From the NCBI RefSeq assembly GCF_002217755.1, contig NZ_BCFL01000016.1, forward strand, positions 310,001 to 374,000: DNA of 64,000 nucleotides. Direction: 5' to 3'. The notes under the pieces were generated by a model. It worked only from the letters and a program-made list of their open reading frames with translations. It made no database searches and was not told the DNA's origin. Below are positions 1-11,116 of the stretch, piece by piece (position 1 is the stretch's first letter; each line of letters begins with the position of its first letter). This DNA comes from Streptomyces hyaluromycini. GTDB taxonomy: Bacteria > Actinomycetota > Actinomycetes > Streptomycetales > Streptomycetaceae. The position numbers and the translations under genes were made by a program.

Positions 1-991
1 CCAGAGCGGTCCAGATCCGTTCGAGGAGCCACTGCCGGTTGGGCAGTCCGGTCAGCGGGTCGCGCAGCTGCTCCTCGGCGCGGGCCCGGGCTATCCACAG
101 GGTGGAGTCGAGGGCGACCAGCGGGATGGAGAACAGCGGCAGCAGCAGCGGCTGGGCGACGGCGACCACGCAGATCAGCGGGGCGATGCCGAGCAGGGCG
201 ACGGCGACCAGACCCTGGCGCATCAGGGCGGTGCGGGCGACGGTGGGCAGGCCGCCGCCGCGCGGTGCGTGCAGGTACCAGAGCAGGGCCCGGGTGACGG
301 CGAGGTAGGCGGCCGCGACGAGCACGACCTCGGGGGCGGCGGCGACACTCCAGCCGGCGGGGTCCCAGGGCGACTCGACGGTCGGGACGCGTCCGAACAC
401 GCCGAGCACCAGCGCGCCGGCCCCGATGCCGAGGATGTCCACCGCGCCGTGCAGGACACCCTGCCGCCAGCGGTGGCGCCTGGCTATGCCGACCAGGACC
501 ACGACGGTGAGGCTGACCATGCCGGCGGGCACCCAGCCGTAGAGCAGGAGGACGGCGAGGGTGAGGGCGGCGCCGGAGCCGGTGCCGCCCCACCAGCGGG
601 CGCGGCCGAGCAGGACGAGGTGGCCGACGATGATGCCGGTCAGCACGGCCAGCGACCAGCCGACCGTGCCGGACGGGAAGAGGGCGTGGTTGTCGGAGAA
701 CGCGCGGTAGAAACCGGCGCCGAGGACGAACGCGGCGGCCGCGACGACCCCGGCGGGCAACGCGGGCCAGGACAGGTGCCGTTCGTGATCGGTGCCGACC
801 AGGCCGGGCGGTGGCTCGACGGCGGCCAGCGGCAGCGGGTCGCGCGCGTCCGCCGCGCCGCTCACCGCCGGCCTGCCCGGCAGGCCGGGACGCCGATCGC
901 TTCGCACCGTCCACCGGCTCCCCCGCCACGCGCACGCCCGACGGCGCAGCGGCAGCCGCGCGCCCGGGGCGGCGCTCTCGGTCGGTTCCAT
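1..991 (-). CDS. rmdB: Membrane GGDEF(-EAL) c-di-GMP signalling protein, RmdB-like, 3' part cut off by window edge
   Basis: An uninterrupted minus-strand frame runs from ATG at 991 (GGGACGGG just upstream) off the left edge, giving 330 residues. After a basic N-terminal stretch there are about six to seven hydrophobic membrane segments, and the last visible residues (from about 311) read DPLTGLPNRQWLLERIWTAL, the typical beginning of a GGDEF diguanylate cyclase domain. The rest of the GGDEF domain, and any EAL phosphodiesterase domain, lies outside the window. In S. coelicolor the gene next to ligA is, as I recall, the membrane GGDEF-EAL protein RmdB (SCO5495), which turns over cyclic di-GMP and affects development. 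The RmdB identity is inferred from synteny and the GGDEF start. Catalytic residues cannot be judged here. Confidence 0.8.
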   Translation of the reverse strand, partial: MEPTESAAPGARLPLRRRACAWRGSRWTVRSDRRPGLPGRPAVSGAADARDPLPLAAVEPPPGLVGTDHERHLSWPALPAGVVAAAAFVLGAGFYRAFSDNHALFPSGTVGWSLAVLTGIIVGHLVLLGRARWWGGTGSGAALTLAVLLLYGWVPAGMVSLTVVVLVGIARRHRWRQGVLHGAVDILGIGAGALVLGVFGRVPTVESPWDPAGWSVAAAPEVVLVAAAYLAVTRALLWYLHAPRGGGLPTVARTALMRQGLVAVALLGIAPLICVVAVAQPLLLPLFSIPLVALDSTLWIARARAEEQLRDPLTGLPNRQWLLERIWTAL

Positions 992-1204
992 TCCCGTCCC
1001 TCTCACAGCCGGCGGTGCCCACGCCATGCGGTCCGTGCCCAGCCGGAGCACGGGGATGCCCCGACCGCAGCTGGGCACGGCAGGTGCACATCTCAACAGT
1101 AGGCCGCAGAAGGCTTCCACGGGCAGCGGTCGTCTACGGTTGCCCGATTGCGCCCCGGCCACCCGTATGCATCTGATATGCGCCGAACGGGTGGCCTTCA
1201 ACCG

Positions 1205-4415
<3,211 letters not shown>

Positions 4416-4526
4416 GTGAGGAGCCTATGCGGGGCGGACGGTGCGGTGTGCGGCCGTGCCTCCCGGAGTGCCTCGCCGACACGGCCCGGCGGACCGCGCA
4501 ACATATCACCCCGATCACCCCACTCA

Positions 4527-4580
4527 TTCCGCTCGTTCCGCTCGCACCATTCATCCAGCTCGCACGATTCGTTCCGCTCA
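4527..4580 (+). repeat. Six-unit 9-bp iterated repeat upstream of the P450/RiPP cassette
   Basis: Six consecutive 9-mers follow the pattern TTCCGCTCG, TTCCGCTCG, CACCATTCA, TCCAGCTCG, CACGATTCG, TTCCGCTCA. They lie in the 274-bp gap between the divergent MetE-like gene and the first P450. Iterated 9-bp sites can be binding sites for a multimeric regulator, but no cognate regulator is adjacent. I see no gene in this gap. Confidence 0.5.
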
Positions 4581-4689
4581 ACGGCACAACGGGCGACAGG
4601 GCGCGGCCCGCTGCGCAGGCTGGGTCCGTCGGCCGGGGCGCCCGCCCCGCACCGCAGACCGGCCCCGCCGCCGCTCAGGGAGGACACCC

Positions 4690-5856
4690 ATGACGTCGTC
4701 GCCGCAACCTCCCGCGCCCGGCGACGAACTCTCCTTGCTGAAGGCGGAGTTCGAGGCCGGGTCCGACGTGTGGCGCTCGGCGCTGGGCGGCGCGGTGTGC
4801 GTGGCCGATCCCGAGGCGGCGCGGGCCGTCATGGGCAACCGGCACGGTGTCGTCGCGGAGACCTCCGACTTCTACCACCACCGGCACGGCGTCTTCGGGC
4901 CGCGCTCGGCACAGCTCACGATCGGCCGCGCGGCCCGGAGTCTCGTACAGCGTCATCTTCTGGACCACCGGGCGGACCTGCCCCGGCTGGTCGCCGAGCG
5001 GCTGGCACCGCGCAGCGAGTGGCCGGACGCCGGGAACCTGCTCGTCCTGCGGCATCTGCGTGATGTGCTGCTGCACCCGGACGCACCGCCCGGGCTGCAC
5101 CGGACGGTGGAGGCGATCGTCGCCCGCGCGGTGCTGGCGGGTGCCCGGCAGCGCCACCCCGCGCCGTCCCGGCTGCTGTTCCGGCGCCGTGCGCTGCACG
5201 CCCTGCACACGGAGATACGGGCCCGGCAGCGCGCGGCGCGGCCGCTGGACCATCCGGCGGGGCCGCGCGACCTCGTCGACGTCGTCGTCGGCGGGGGCGG
5301 CCCGGCCGCGGATCCGCGCGAACTCGTCGAGGTCTACCTGTCGTTCCTGTTCGCCACGGCCGGTTCGATCGGGTTCGCGCTCGGCTGGTCGGTGCTGCTC
5401 CTCGGCACGCACCCGGACCGGGCCGCGGCGGACCCGGGCCGGACCGTCCGCGAGGCACTGCGGCTGTGGCCGGTGGCGTGGCTGTTCGCCCGCACCCCGA
5501 GCCGTGCGCAGGAGCTGGGCGGGACGCCGGTCACGCCCCGGGACCGGCTGATGGTGTGCAGCTACCTGGTGCACCGGCACCCCGGGTACTGGGAGCGGCC
5601 CGACGAGTTCGTCCCGGAGCGCTGGGCCGAGGGCGCGCCCGACGGGGCCTACCTGCCGTTCGGTCTCGGTGCGCACACCTGCGCCGGCGCGACCGTCACC
5701 GTACGGCTGCTGGAGGACCTCGTGGGCCTCCTCACCCGTGACTGGCGTGTGTCGGTCACCCCTGACGGCGGCGGACCCCAGGTGGGTCCGGCGCTGGCTC
5801 CGCCGCGGTTCACCGCGACGCTGAGCCGTCCCGACGGCTGTCCCGAGAGGAGGTGA
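4690..5856 (+). CDS. Cytochrome P450, probable RiPP-modifying enzyme 1
   Basis: This 388-residue P450 has the heme-binding loop FGLGAHTCAG (Phe about 324, Cys ligand about 331) and the K-helix ExxR motif EALR (about 255-258). It is small for the family and has no membrane anchor, so it should be cytosolic. The I-helix (around LFATAGSIGFALGW, about 220-233) lacks the usual acid-alcohol pair of monooxygenases, which would fit radical coupling rather than oxygen insertion. Its last codons contain the ribosome-binding site AGGAGGTGA of the following 28-codon gene, so the two are translationally linked. The pairing with a second P450 and an aromatic-rich micropeptide points to aryl cross-linking of that peptide. 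The substrate is inferred and not proven. Confidence 0.85.
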   Translation: MTSSPQPPAPGDELSLLKAEFEAGSDVWRSALGGAVCVADPEAARAVMGNRHGVVAETSDFYHHRHGVFGPRSAQLTIGRAARSLVQRHLLDHRADLPRLVAERLAPRSEWPDAGNLLVLRHLRDVLLHPDAPPGLHRTVEAIVARAVLAGARQRHPAPSRLLFRRRALHALHTEIRARQRAARPLDHPAGPRDLVDVVVGGGGPAADPRELVEVYLSFLFATAGSIGFALGWSVLLLGTHPDRAAADPGRTVREALRLWPVAWLFARTPSRAQELGGTPVTPRDRLMVCSYLVHRHPGYWERPDEFVPERWAEGAPDGAYLPFGLGAHTCAGATVTVRLLEDLVGLLTRDWRVSVTPDGGGPQVGPALAPPRFTATLSRPDGCPERR

Positions 5857-5862
5857 ACCAGC

Positions 5863-5949
5863 ATGCGCGCGCTGTACCTCAAGACGAAGTCGGTCCTCAA
5901 CGTCCGACGCTCGTACGGGCAGTTCTGGTACCTGTACCACCACATCTGA
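5863..5949 (+). CDS. 28-residue precursor peptide of a putative P450-modified RiPP
   Basis: A 29-codon gene, missed by length cut-offs, starts at ATG 5863 behind a perfect AGGAGGTGA ribosome-binding site at 5848-5856 that overlaps the stop codon of the upstream P450. The peptide has a basic N-terminal half (MRALYLKTKSVLNVRR) and a C-terminal half reading YGQFWYLYHHI. Aromatic residues are Y18, F21, W22, Y23 and Y25, plus H26 and H27. Short leaders followed by an aromatic-rich C-terminus beside P450 genes are the hallmark of cyclophane/biaryl RiPPs such as tryptorubin-type atropopeptides, cittilins and biarylitides. I cannot assign this sequence to one of those subfamilies. There is no protease or transporter gene nearby, so leader removal would use host peptidases. 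A hairpin at 5957-5991 follows it directly. Confidence 0.82.
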   Translation: MRALYLKTKSVLNVRRSYGQFWYLYHHI

Positions 5950-5956
5950 CCGGCCC

Positions 5957-5991
5957 GCGCGGGGAGGCGACAGCCGGTCGGCTCCCCGCGC
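5957..5991 (+). terminator. Intercistronic hairpin after the precursor peptide gene
   Basis: GCGCGGGGAG at 5957-5966 pairs perfectly with CTCCCCGCGC at 5982-5991 across a 15-nt loop. It begins 8 bp after the peptide stop codon and lies before the second P450. No T-run follows. Such elements often act as partial terminators or mRNA stabilisers that raise precursor peptide output over downstream enzymes. That role is inferred from position. Confidence 0.6.
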
Positions 5992-6013
5992 TCCCACGAG
6001 GGGAACGCCCACG

Positions 6014-7237
6014 ATGACCACCCCGCAGCACCCCGAGGACTTCCTGAGTTCCATGCGGCGGCGCAGCGCCCAGGAGGAAGGCGTCTTCTGGGTCGACGAC
6101 CAGCGGCTCGGGGTCTTCGAGCCGGAGGCGGCCCGCCGGGTCAGCGCCGTCAACTGGCAGAGGTACGTCATGCACGACCGGCTCGTCGACATGGTGCGCC
6201 GGCGGCGCAGCCCCGAGATGCGGTGGAGCCGGATCCGCGCCGCCTGGATGACCCAGCTGCACGCCCTCGCGACGGCGGAGCAGCACGGCCTGCTGATCGA
6301 GCGCATGGAGCGGGTGCTGGACGCGCGGACCGGGCAGGACACCGACCTGACCCTGCTGATGCAGGACGTGGCGCTGCGGTCGCTGCTGCCCGTCGCGCTC
6401 GGCGGACTCACCGGCGCCGAGGCGGATCTGGTCCGCCGGGACCTGGAGATGAAGCTGGCGCGGCTGGTGTCGCCCGCGCCGGGCGGCGTCCTGCACCATC
6501 TGCGGCACGTCGCCGTCCAGGTGCGGGCCGGGCTGGTGGTGCGCCGGGTCCTGCGGCAGCGCGCCCGTGGCCGGCGCGGGCGCGAGCCGGACCTCGCCGA
6601 CCCCTTCGTGGACCTGCTGCCGGAGCTCGGCATGGACCGCGCGCTGGACGTGGTGACCACCGTCCTCACCGCCATCGGAGGCCCGCCCGGGACCGCCGCC
6701 GCGAGCGTGCTGTACGAGTTCGTCCGGCACCCGGAGTGGCAGCGCCGGCTCGAAGCCGAGCTGTGCGCCGTGGACCCGGTGGAGTTCCGTACGGCGCCCA
6801 CCAGGGCGGCCCCGGTCACCCACCGGTTCGTGAAGGAGGTGCTGCGGATGTGGAGCCCGCCGCTGCTGCTGGTGCGCCGCTCCACGTTCGGGTTCGACCT
6901 GGGGAAGACCCGGCTGGAGCCTGGGCAGTGGTACCTGCTGAGCCCGCACCTGATCCACCGCGACGAGCGGGTCTGGAAACAGCCCGACGTCTTCGACCCG
7001 GACCGCTTCCTCCCGGGCGCGCCGCACGGCCCGGCCGACCGGACCAGTTACGTGCCGTTCGGCTGGGCGCCGAAGAAGTGCATCGGCGCGAACATCGCCG
7101 TCGTCCAGCTCATGGCCCTGTGCCACCTGCTGTGCACCCGCTACCGGCTGACCGTGGCGGATCCGGACGCGGTCACGATGGCCCTGCGGTTCGCGCCGGT
7201 GCCGGAGAACTTCCACGGGCGGCTGGTGCTGCGGTGA
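6014..7237 (+). CDS. Cytochrome P450, probable RiPP-modifying enzyme 2
   Basis: The 407-residue protein has the heme loop FGWAPKKCIG (Cys ligand about 356) and ExxR as EVLR (about 274-277). The I-helix reads TAIGGPPGTAAAS, with two prolines and no acidic residue in place of the usual acid-Thr pair, a marked departure from classical monooxygenases. Sequence similarity to the first P450 of the cassette looks low outside the core motifs, so the two probably form different cross-links or act in sequence. GAGGGG 8 bp before ATG 6014 serves as ribosome-binding site. It is separated from the peptide gene by 64 bp containing the hairpin. The cassette ends at the convergent SDR gene. Confidence 0.85.
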   Translation: MTTPQHPEDFLSSMRRRSAQEEGVFWVDDQRLGVFEPEAARRVSAVNWQRYVMHDRLVDMVRRRRSPEMRWSRIRAAWMTQLHALATAEQHGLLIERMERVLDARTGQDTDLTLLMQDVALRSLLPVALGGLTGAEADLVRRDLEMKLARLVSPAPGGVLHHLRHVAVQVRAGLVVRRVLRQRARGRRGREPDLADPFVDLLPELGMDRALDVVTTVLTAIGGPPGTAAASVLYEFVRHPEWQRRLEAELCAVDPVEFRTAPTRAAPVTHRFVKEVLRMWSPPLLLVRRSTFGFDLGKTRLEPGQWYLLSPHLIHRDERVWKQPDVFDPDRFLPGAPHGPADRTSYVPFGWAPKKCIGANIAVVQLMALCHLLCTRYRLTVADPDAVTMALRFAPVPENFHGRLVLR

Positions 7238-7270
7238 GCGGATGCGCCGTCGTTCGTCCGCGGCGCCGTC

Positions 7271-7337
7271 GTGGCTGGTCGCGCCCACGCGGCGGCAGCC
7301 GCACATCCCATACAGCCCCGCGCCCCTTACGGGGCGC
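7271..7337 (+). repeat. Interspersed intergenic repeat, long variant (copy 1)
   Basis: The repeat begins GTGGCTGGTCGCGC, has an inserted CCACGCGGCGGCAGCCGCA segment and ends in CCCCGCGCCCCTTACGGGGCGC, whose last part can fold as a hairpin (GCGCCCC/GGGGCGC). It lies between the convergent second P450 and SDR genes and may serve as a terminator. The same long form recurs at about 38076-38142. Confidence 0.75.
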
Positions 7338-7348
7338 TGTGCACAGGC

Positions 7349-8047
7349 TCAACCGGGAAGCGGGCCGGGGCGCACGGTGAGGTCGTTGATCTCCGCGTCC
7401 CCCGGCAGGTCCAGGGCGGTCAGGATCGTGGTCGCCACCGACTCCGGGTCGATCCAGCGCGCCGGGTCGTACTCCTTGCCCTCCTGCTGGTGGACCTTCG
7501 CCTGCATCGGGCTCGCCGTGCGGCCCGGGTAGACCGAGGTCACCCGGACGCCGTTGCCGTGCTCCTCGGCGCGGAGGGAGTCGGCCAGGGCCTTCAGACC
7601 GTGCTTGGAGGCCGCGTACGCCGACCAGCCCGCGTGCGCGTTGAGTCCCGCGCCGGAGTTCACGAACAGCACGTGGCCGCGGGCGGCACGGAGCTGGGGC
7701 AGGAAGTGGCGGGTGAGCTCGGCCGGGGCGACCAGGTTGACGTTGAGCTGGTGGCGCCAGGACTTCGGGGTCAGCTCGCCGACCTCGCCCAGGTCGACGA
7801 CGCCCGCGATGTGCAGCAGCGAGTCCACCCGGTCCGGGAGGGTCTGGTGGGAGAAGGCCCAGGAGAGCTTGTCCGGGTCCGCCAGGTCGCCGACCAGGGT
7901 GCGGGCGCCGGGGAACTCGGCGGCCAGCTCCTTCGCGCGGCCCGCGTCGCGCGCGTGCAGCACGAGTTCGTCCCCGCGCGCGTGCAGGCGGCGGGCCACG
8001 GCGGCGCCGATGCCGGAACCGGCACCGGTGATCACATGAGTTGCCAT
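7349..8047 (-). CDS. Short-chain dehydrogenase/reductase
   Basis: This 232-residue classical SDR has the NAD(P)-binding TGAGSGIG near the N-terminus, the NSGAG active-site Ser region and the YAASK catalytic Tyr/Lys motif. It would reduce or oxidise a small alcohol/carbonyl whose identity is not evident. Two in-frame ATGs exist, at 8056 and 8047. The second gives the more usual N-terminus MATHVITGAGSGIG, and neither has a clear Shine-Dalgarno. The LOG-family gene ends 16 bp upstream, so both are probably one transcript. It converges with the P450 cassette across a repeat. Confidence 0.85.
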   Translation of the reverse strand: MATHVITGAGSGIGAAVARRLHARGDELVLHARDAGRAKELAAEFPGARTLVGDLADPDKLSWAFSHQTLPDRVDSLLHIAGVVDLGEVGELTPKSWRHQLNVNLVAPAELTRHFLPQLRAARGHVLFVNSGAGLNAHAGWSAYAASKHGLKALADSLRAEEHGNGVRVTSVYPGRTASPMQAKVHQQEGKEYDPARWIDPESVATTILTALDLPGDAEINDLTVRPGPLPG

Positions 8048-8063
8048 GGGGCCCATGCTCGCA

Positions 8064-8603
8064 TCAGCGGGCGCCGGGACCCTGCTCCAGGTGGGCCAGG
8101 GCCTGTGCCGGTTCCTCGGCGAAGAACATCAGCTCCGCCAGGGGGCGGGGCAGGAAGCCCTCCTGCTCCATGCGGTGGAACTGTTCCTTCAGGCCGTCGT
8201 AGAAGCCGGCGGTGTTGAGCAGGACGACGGGCTTGTCGGTGCGGCCGTGCTTCTTCAGCTCCAGGATCTCGGTGGCCTCGTCGAGCGTGCCGGTGCCGCC
8301 GACCATGATCACCACGGCGTCGGCCTTCTCCAGGAGGAGCCGCTTGCGCTCCGCGAGGTCGGCCGCGACGACCATCTCGTCGGCGCCGGGGCGGGCCTTG
8401 TTGGCGAGGAAGCCGACGGAGACGCCGACCAGCTTGCCGCCGGCTTCCTGGACGCCGTCCGCGACGACCTTCATGAGGCCGACGTTGGAACCGCCCCAGA
8501 CCAGGGTGTGGCCGCCCTTGCCGATGAGTTCCGCGAAGTCGCGGGCGGGGCGGGTGTAGCGGTCGTCGAGATCTGCCGCGGAGAGGAAGACACAGATTCG
8601 CAT
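8064..8603 (-). CDS. LOG-family protein (TIGR00730 type)
   Basis: The 179-residue Rossmann-like protein matches the LOG family, whose plant and bacterial members cleave cytokinin riboside monophosphates to the free base and ribose phosphate. It shows the family GGxxVGLMKVVADG-type segment (GGSNVGLMKVVADGV) and a GGTGTLDEATEI segment. The latter has Val where most LOG proteins have Pro (PGGxGTxxE). Substrate in bacteria is usually uncertain, and nucleotide salvage or clean-up is equally possible. No Shine-Dalgarno precedes ATG 8603. The downstream SDR starts 16 bp after its stop. Confidence 0.85.
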   Translation of the reverse strand: MRICVFLSAADLDDRYTRPARDFAELIGKGGHTLVWGGSNVGLMKVVADGVQEAGGKLVGVSVGFLANKARPGADEMVVAADLAERKRLLLEKADAVVIMVGGTGTLDEATEILELKKHGRTDKPVVLLNTAGFYDGLKEQFHRMEQEGFLPRPLAELMFFAEEPAQALAHLEQGPGAR

Positions 8604-8648
8604 GGGGAAAGGGTAGGCATTGCCGTCTGGCGGGTGCGGGCCGTATGT

Positions 8649-8676
8649 GGCTGGTCGCGCAGTTCCTCGCGCCCCT
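8649..8676 (+). repeat. Interspersed intergenic repeat, short variant (copy 2)
   Basis: GGCTGGTCGCGCAGTTCCTC followed by GCGCCCCT lies in the 128-bp gap between the divergent LOG and DUF427 genes. It differs by one base from the commonest form and lacks the closing AGGGGCGC arm of the hairpin. Confidence 0.7.
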
Positions 8677-8731
8677 AGGCAAAGAAGCTGGTCCTTGGGA
8701 ACAAGTGGGCGTCCGTCAGCGTCAACCTCGT

Positions 8732-9058
8732 ATGGCCTCTGGACACACGATCACCATCGAGCAGTCCCAGCAGCACGTCCGCGTCACGCACGGGGACCTG
8801 GTCCTCGCCGAGAGCGACCGGCCTCTCGTCCTGCACGAGACCGGCTCTCCCGTGCGCTACTACATCCCCGCCGAGGACGTGCGGCTCGACCTGCTCACGC
8901 CCTCCGAGACGCACACCGTCTGCCCCTTCAAGGGGACCGCCTCCTACTGGTCCCTGCCGGACGCGCCGGACCTGGTCTGGGCGTACCCCGAGCCCAAGCC
9001 CGACGTCGCCCAGATCAAGGACCACCTCTGCTTCTACGAGGTCGACGTCACCGGCTGA
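8732..9058 (+). CDS. DUF427 family protein
   Basis: This 108-residue protein has the DUF427 layout: [36 protein letters not shown], then [12 protein letters not shown] and [22 protein letters not shown]. Function is unknown for the family, which folds as a small beta-barrel. The start at ATG 8732 gives the family N-terminus. An upstream ATG at 8645 would translate the intergenic repeat and is rejected. Its 3' end overlaps the 3' end of convergent mnmA by 25 bp. Confidence 0.88.
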   Translation: MASGHTITIEQSQQHVRVTHGDLVLAESDRPLVLHETGSPVRYYIPAEDVRLDLLTPSETHTVCPFKGTASYWSLPDAPDLVWAYPEPKPDVAQIKDHLCFYEVDVTG

Positions 9059-10170
9059 CGCCGGACCGTCGACGCGATGGTCGCCGAGCCGACGACGCGG
9101 GTGTCGTCGTACAGGACGATCGCCTGGCCGGGGGCGACGCCGCGGACCGGCTCGGTGAACGTGACGTGCAGTTCGCCGTCGGTCAGTGCCGCGCTCACCT
9201 CGGTCTCGCCGCCGTGGGCGCGGAGCTGGGCGGTGTAGACGCCGGGGCCGGTGGGGGCGGCGCCGCACCAGCGGGGCTTGATGGCGGTCAGTCCGGTCAC
9301 GTCGAGGGCGGCGGCCGGGCCGACCGTCACCGTGTTGTTCACCGGCGAGATGTCGAGGACGTAGCGCGGCTTGCCGTCGGCGGCGGGCGTGCCGATGCGC
9401 AGGCCCTTGCGCTGGCCGATCGTGAAGCCGTAGGCGCCCTCGTGGGTGCCGAGCTTCGCGCCCGTCTCGTCGACGATGTCGCCCTCGGCCTTGCCGAGCC
9501 GCTGGGCCAGGAAGCCCTGGGTGTCGCCGTCGGCGATGAAGCAGATGTCGTGCGAGTCGGGCTTCTTGGCGACCGCGAGGCCCCGGCGCTCGGCCTCGGC
9601 GCGGATCTCGTCCTTGGTGGTGAGGGTGTCGCCGAGCGGGAAGAGGGCGTGGGCGAGCTGCCGGTCGTCCAGGACACCGAGGACGTACGACTGGTCCTTC
9701 GCCATGTCGGAAGCGCGGTGCAGCTCGCGGGAGCCGTCGGGGTGCGTCACGATCTTCGCGTAGTGGCCGGTGCAGACGGCGTCGAAGCCCAGAGCGAGGG
9801 CCTTGTCGAGCAGGGCCGCGAACTTGATCTTCTCGTTGCAGCGCAGGCACGGGTTGGGGGTGCGGCCCGCCTCGTACTCGGCGACGAAGTCCTCGACGAC
9901 GTCCTCGCGGAAGCGGTCGGCGAGGTCCCAGACGTAGAACGGGATGCCGATGACGTCGGCGGCGCGGCGGGCGTCGCGGGAGTCCTCGATGGTGCAACAG
10001 CCCCGGGCGCCCGTGCGGAAGGATTGCGGGTTCGCGGAGAGCGCGAGATGGACGCCGGTGACGTCGTGGCCGGCCTCGGCCGCGCGGGCGGCGGCGACGG
10101 CGGAGTCCACGCCGCCCGACATGGCGGCGAGGACGCGGAGGGGGCGGGTGCGCTGCGAGGTGTCAGTCAT
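9034..10170 (-). CDS. mnmA: tRNA-specific 2-thiouridylase MnmA
   Basis: The 378-residue enzyme makes 2-thiouridine at the wobble base (U34) of tRNAs, using sulfur relayed from a cysteine desulfurase. It has the PP-loop SGGVDS (about 18-23), catalytic Cys in NPCLRC (about 108) and the second redox Cys in DICFIADGD (about 210), followed by the C-terminal beta-barrel. GGAGGGG lies just before ATG 10170. In related genomes a cysteine desulfurase gene is close by. Here the likely partner lies some 25 kb away at 35483-36646, separated by the accessory block. The end overlaps DUF427 by 25 bp. Confidence 0.96.
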   Translation of the reverse strand: MTDTSQRTRPLRVLAAMSGGVDSAVAAARAAEAGHDVTGVHLALSANPQSFRTGARGCCTIEDSRDARRAADVIGIPFYVWDLADRFREDVVEDFVAEYEAGRTPNPCLRCNEKIKFAALLDKALALGFDAVCTGHYAKIVTHPDGSRELHRASDMAKDQSYVLGVLDDRQLAHALFPLGDTLTTKDEIRAEAERRGLAVAKKPDSHDICFIADGDTQGFLAQRLGKAEGDIVDETGAKLGTHEGAYGFTIGQRKGLRIGTPAADGKPRYVLDISPVNNTVTVGPAAALDVTGLTAIKPRWCGAAPTGPGVYTAQLRAHGGETEVSAALTDGELHVTFTEPVRGVAPGQAIVLYDDTRVVGSATIASTVRRQPVTSTS

Positions 10171-10230
10171 AGCCCCTCCAGGGTACGGGGGCGCGGGAAC
10201 CGGGGCCCGCGAGTATCCGTTGGAGATCGC

Positions 10231-10893
10231 ATGGGGGCACATCAGGCAGTGGCGGGGGACCGGGACCGGCGGATCGGGCGGCGGGCGCTGCTGGTCGGCG
10301 GGGCGGCGGCGGCCGTGGGCACGGTGGCGCTGACCAGGGACGAGCTGACGCGGCTGTACTGGCGGCTGCCGGGGGTGCGCAAGGCCCGGGTGGCGGGCGC
10401 GGTGGACTTCAAGGGTGCGCGCTGGGTGGCCGCGTCGCCCGCGAACTACCGGACGGCGGACCGGCCGGCCGACTATCCGATCGACCGGGTGGTCATCCAT
10501 GTCACCCAGGGCGGTTACGCGAGCGCGGTGAAGGCCTTCCAGGACCCGGCGCACGAGGCGGCGGCGCACTACATCGTGCGCAAGGACGGGCGGATCACCC
10601 AGCTGGTCCGCGAGCTGGACGTGGCGTTCCACGCGGGGAACCGGTCGTACAACGAGCGGAGTGTCGGGATCGAGCACGAGGGGTTCGTGGACCGTCCGGA
10701 GGACTTCACCGACGCGATGTACGCGGCCTCGGCGCGGCTGACGGCCGCGATCTGCCGGCGGTACGGCATGGCGACGGACCGCGAGCACGTGATCGGTCAT
10801 GTGGAGGTGCCGGGGACGGACCACACCGACCCGGGCAAGCACTGGGACTGGGGGCGTTACATGGGGCTTGTTCGGCGCGTCGGACAAGCCTGA
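10231..10893 (+). CDS. Exported N-acetylmuramoyl-L-alanine amidase (Amidase_2)
   Basis: This 220-residue protein begins with a twin-arginine-like leader ([23 protein letters not shown]) and then an Amidase_2 domain: [56 protein letters not shown] and the metal-site segment [12 protein letters not shown]. It is expected to cut the amide between MurNAc and L-Ala in peptidoglycan outside the cell, with zinc bound by the His and Asp residues named. GGAG lies 5 bp before ATG 10231. It diverges from mnmA across 60 bp. Confidence 0.92.
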   Translation: MGAHQAVAGDRDRRIGRRALLVGGAAAAVGTVALTRDELTRLYWRLPGVRKARVAGAVDFKGARWVAASPANYRTADRPADYPIDRVVIHVTQGGYASAVKAFQDPAHEAAAHYIVRKDGRITQLVRELDVAFHAGNRSYNERSVGIEHEGFVDRPEDFTDAMYAASARLTAAICRRYGMATDREHVIGHVEVPGTDHTDPGKHWDWGRYMGLVRRVGQA

Positions 10894-11116
10894 CACCCGG
10901 TTCCACCTGTGACTTAATCGTTATCCTGTGGTCGCGCTGCGCGCCGTCTGTGTCCGTTGCGTCCCGCGCCCCCGGCCCCAGCTGCGTCTGCTCAACTCGG
11001 CGCTTTTTCAAGGGAGTTAAGCATTACCAGCATCCATGGCCGCTTCACAGTTCCACCGGTTCGCTCCTAAATTCGCCTCAGATTTCACACAGACCCCAGG
11101 ACAAACATCCGGGGCC

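Noticed and set aside
7271..7337. tRNA or small structured RNA in the repeat
   Set aside because: The sequence recurs at several gene junctions and lacks tRNA features. It is an interspersed repeat.
8645..8731. Upstream start for the DUF427 protein
   Set aside because: It would translate the interspersed repeat (WLVAQFLAPL), which is clearly intergenic sequence.
11036..11116. Upstream ATG extending the multicopper oxidase by 27 codons
   Set aside because: The codons there have low third-position GC, unlike the gene, and no ribosome-binding site is at proper distance.
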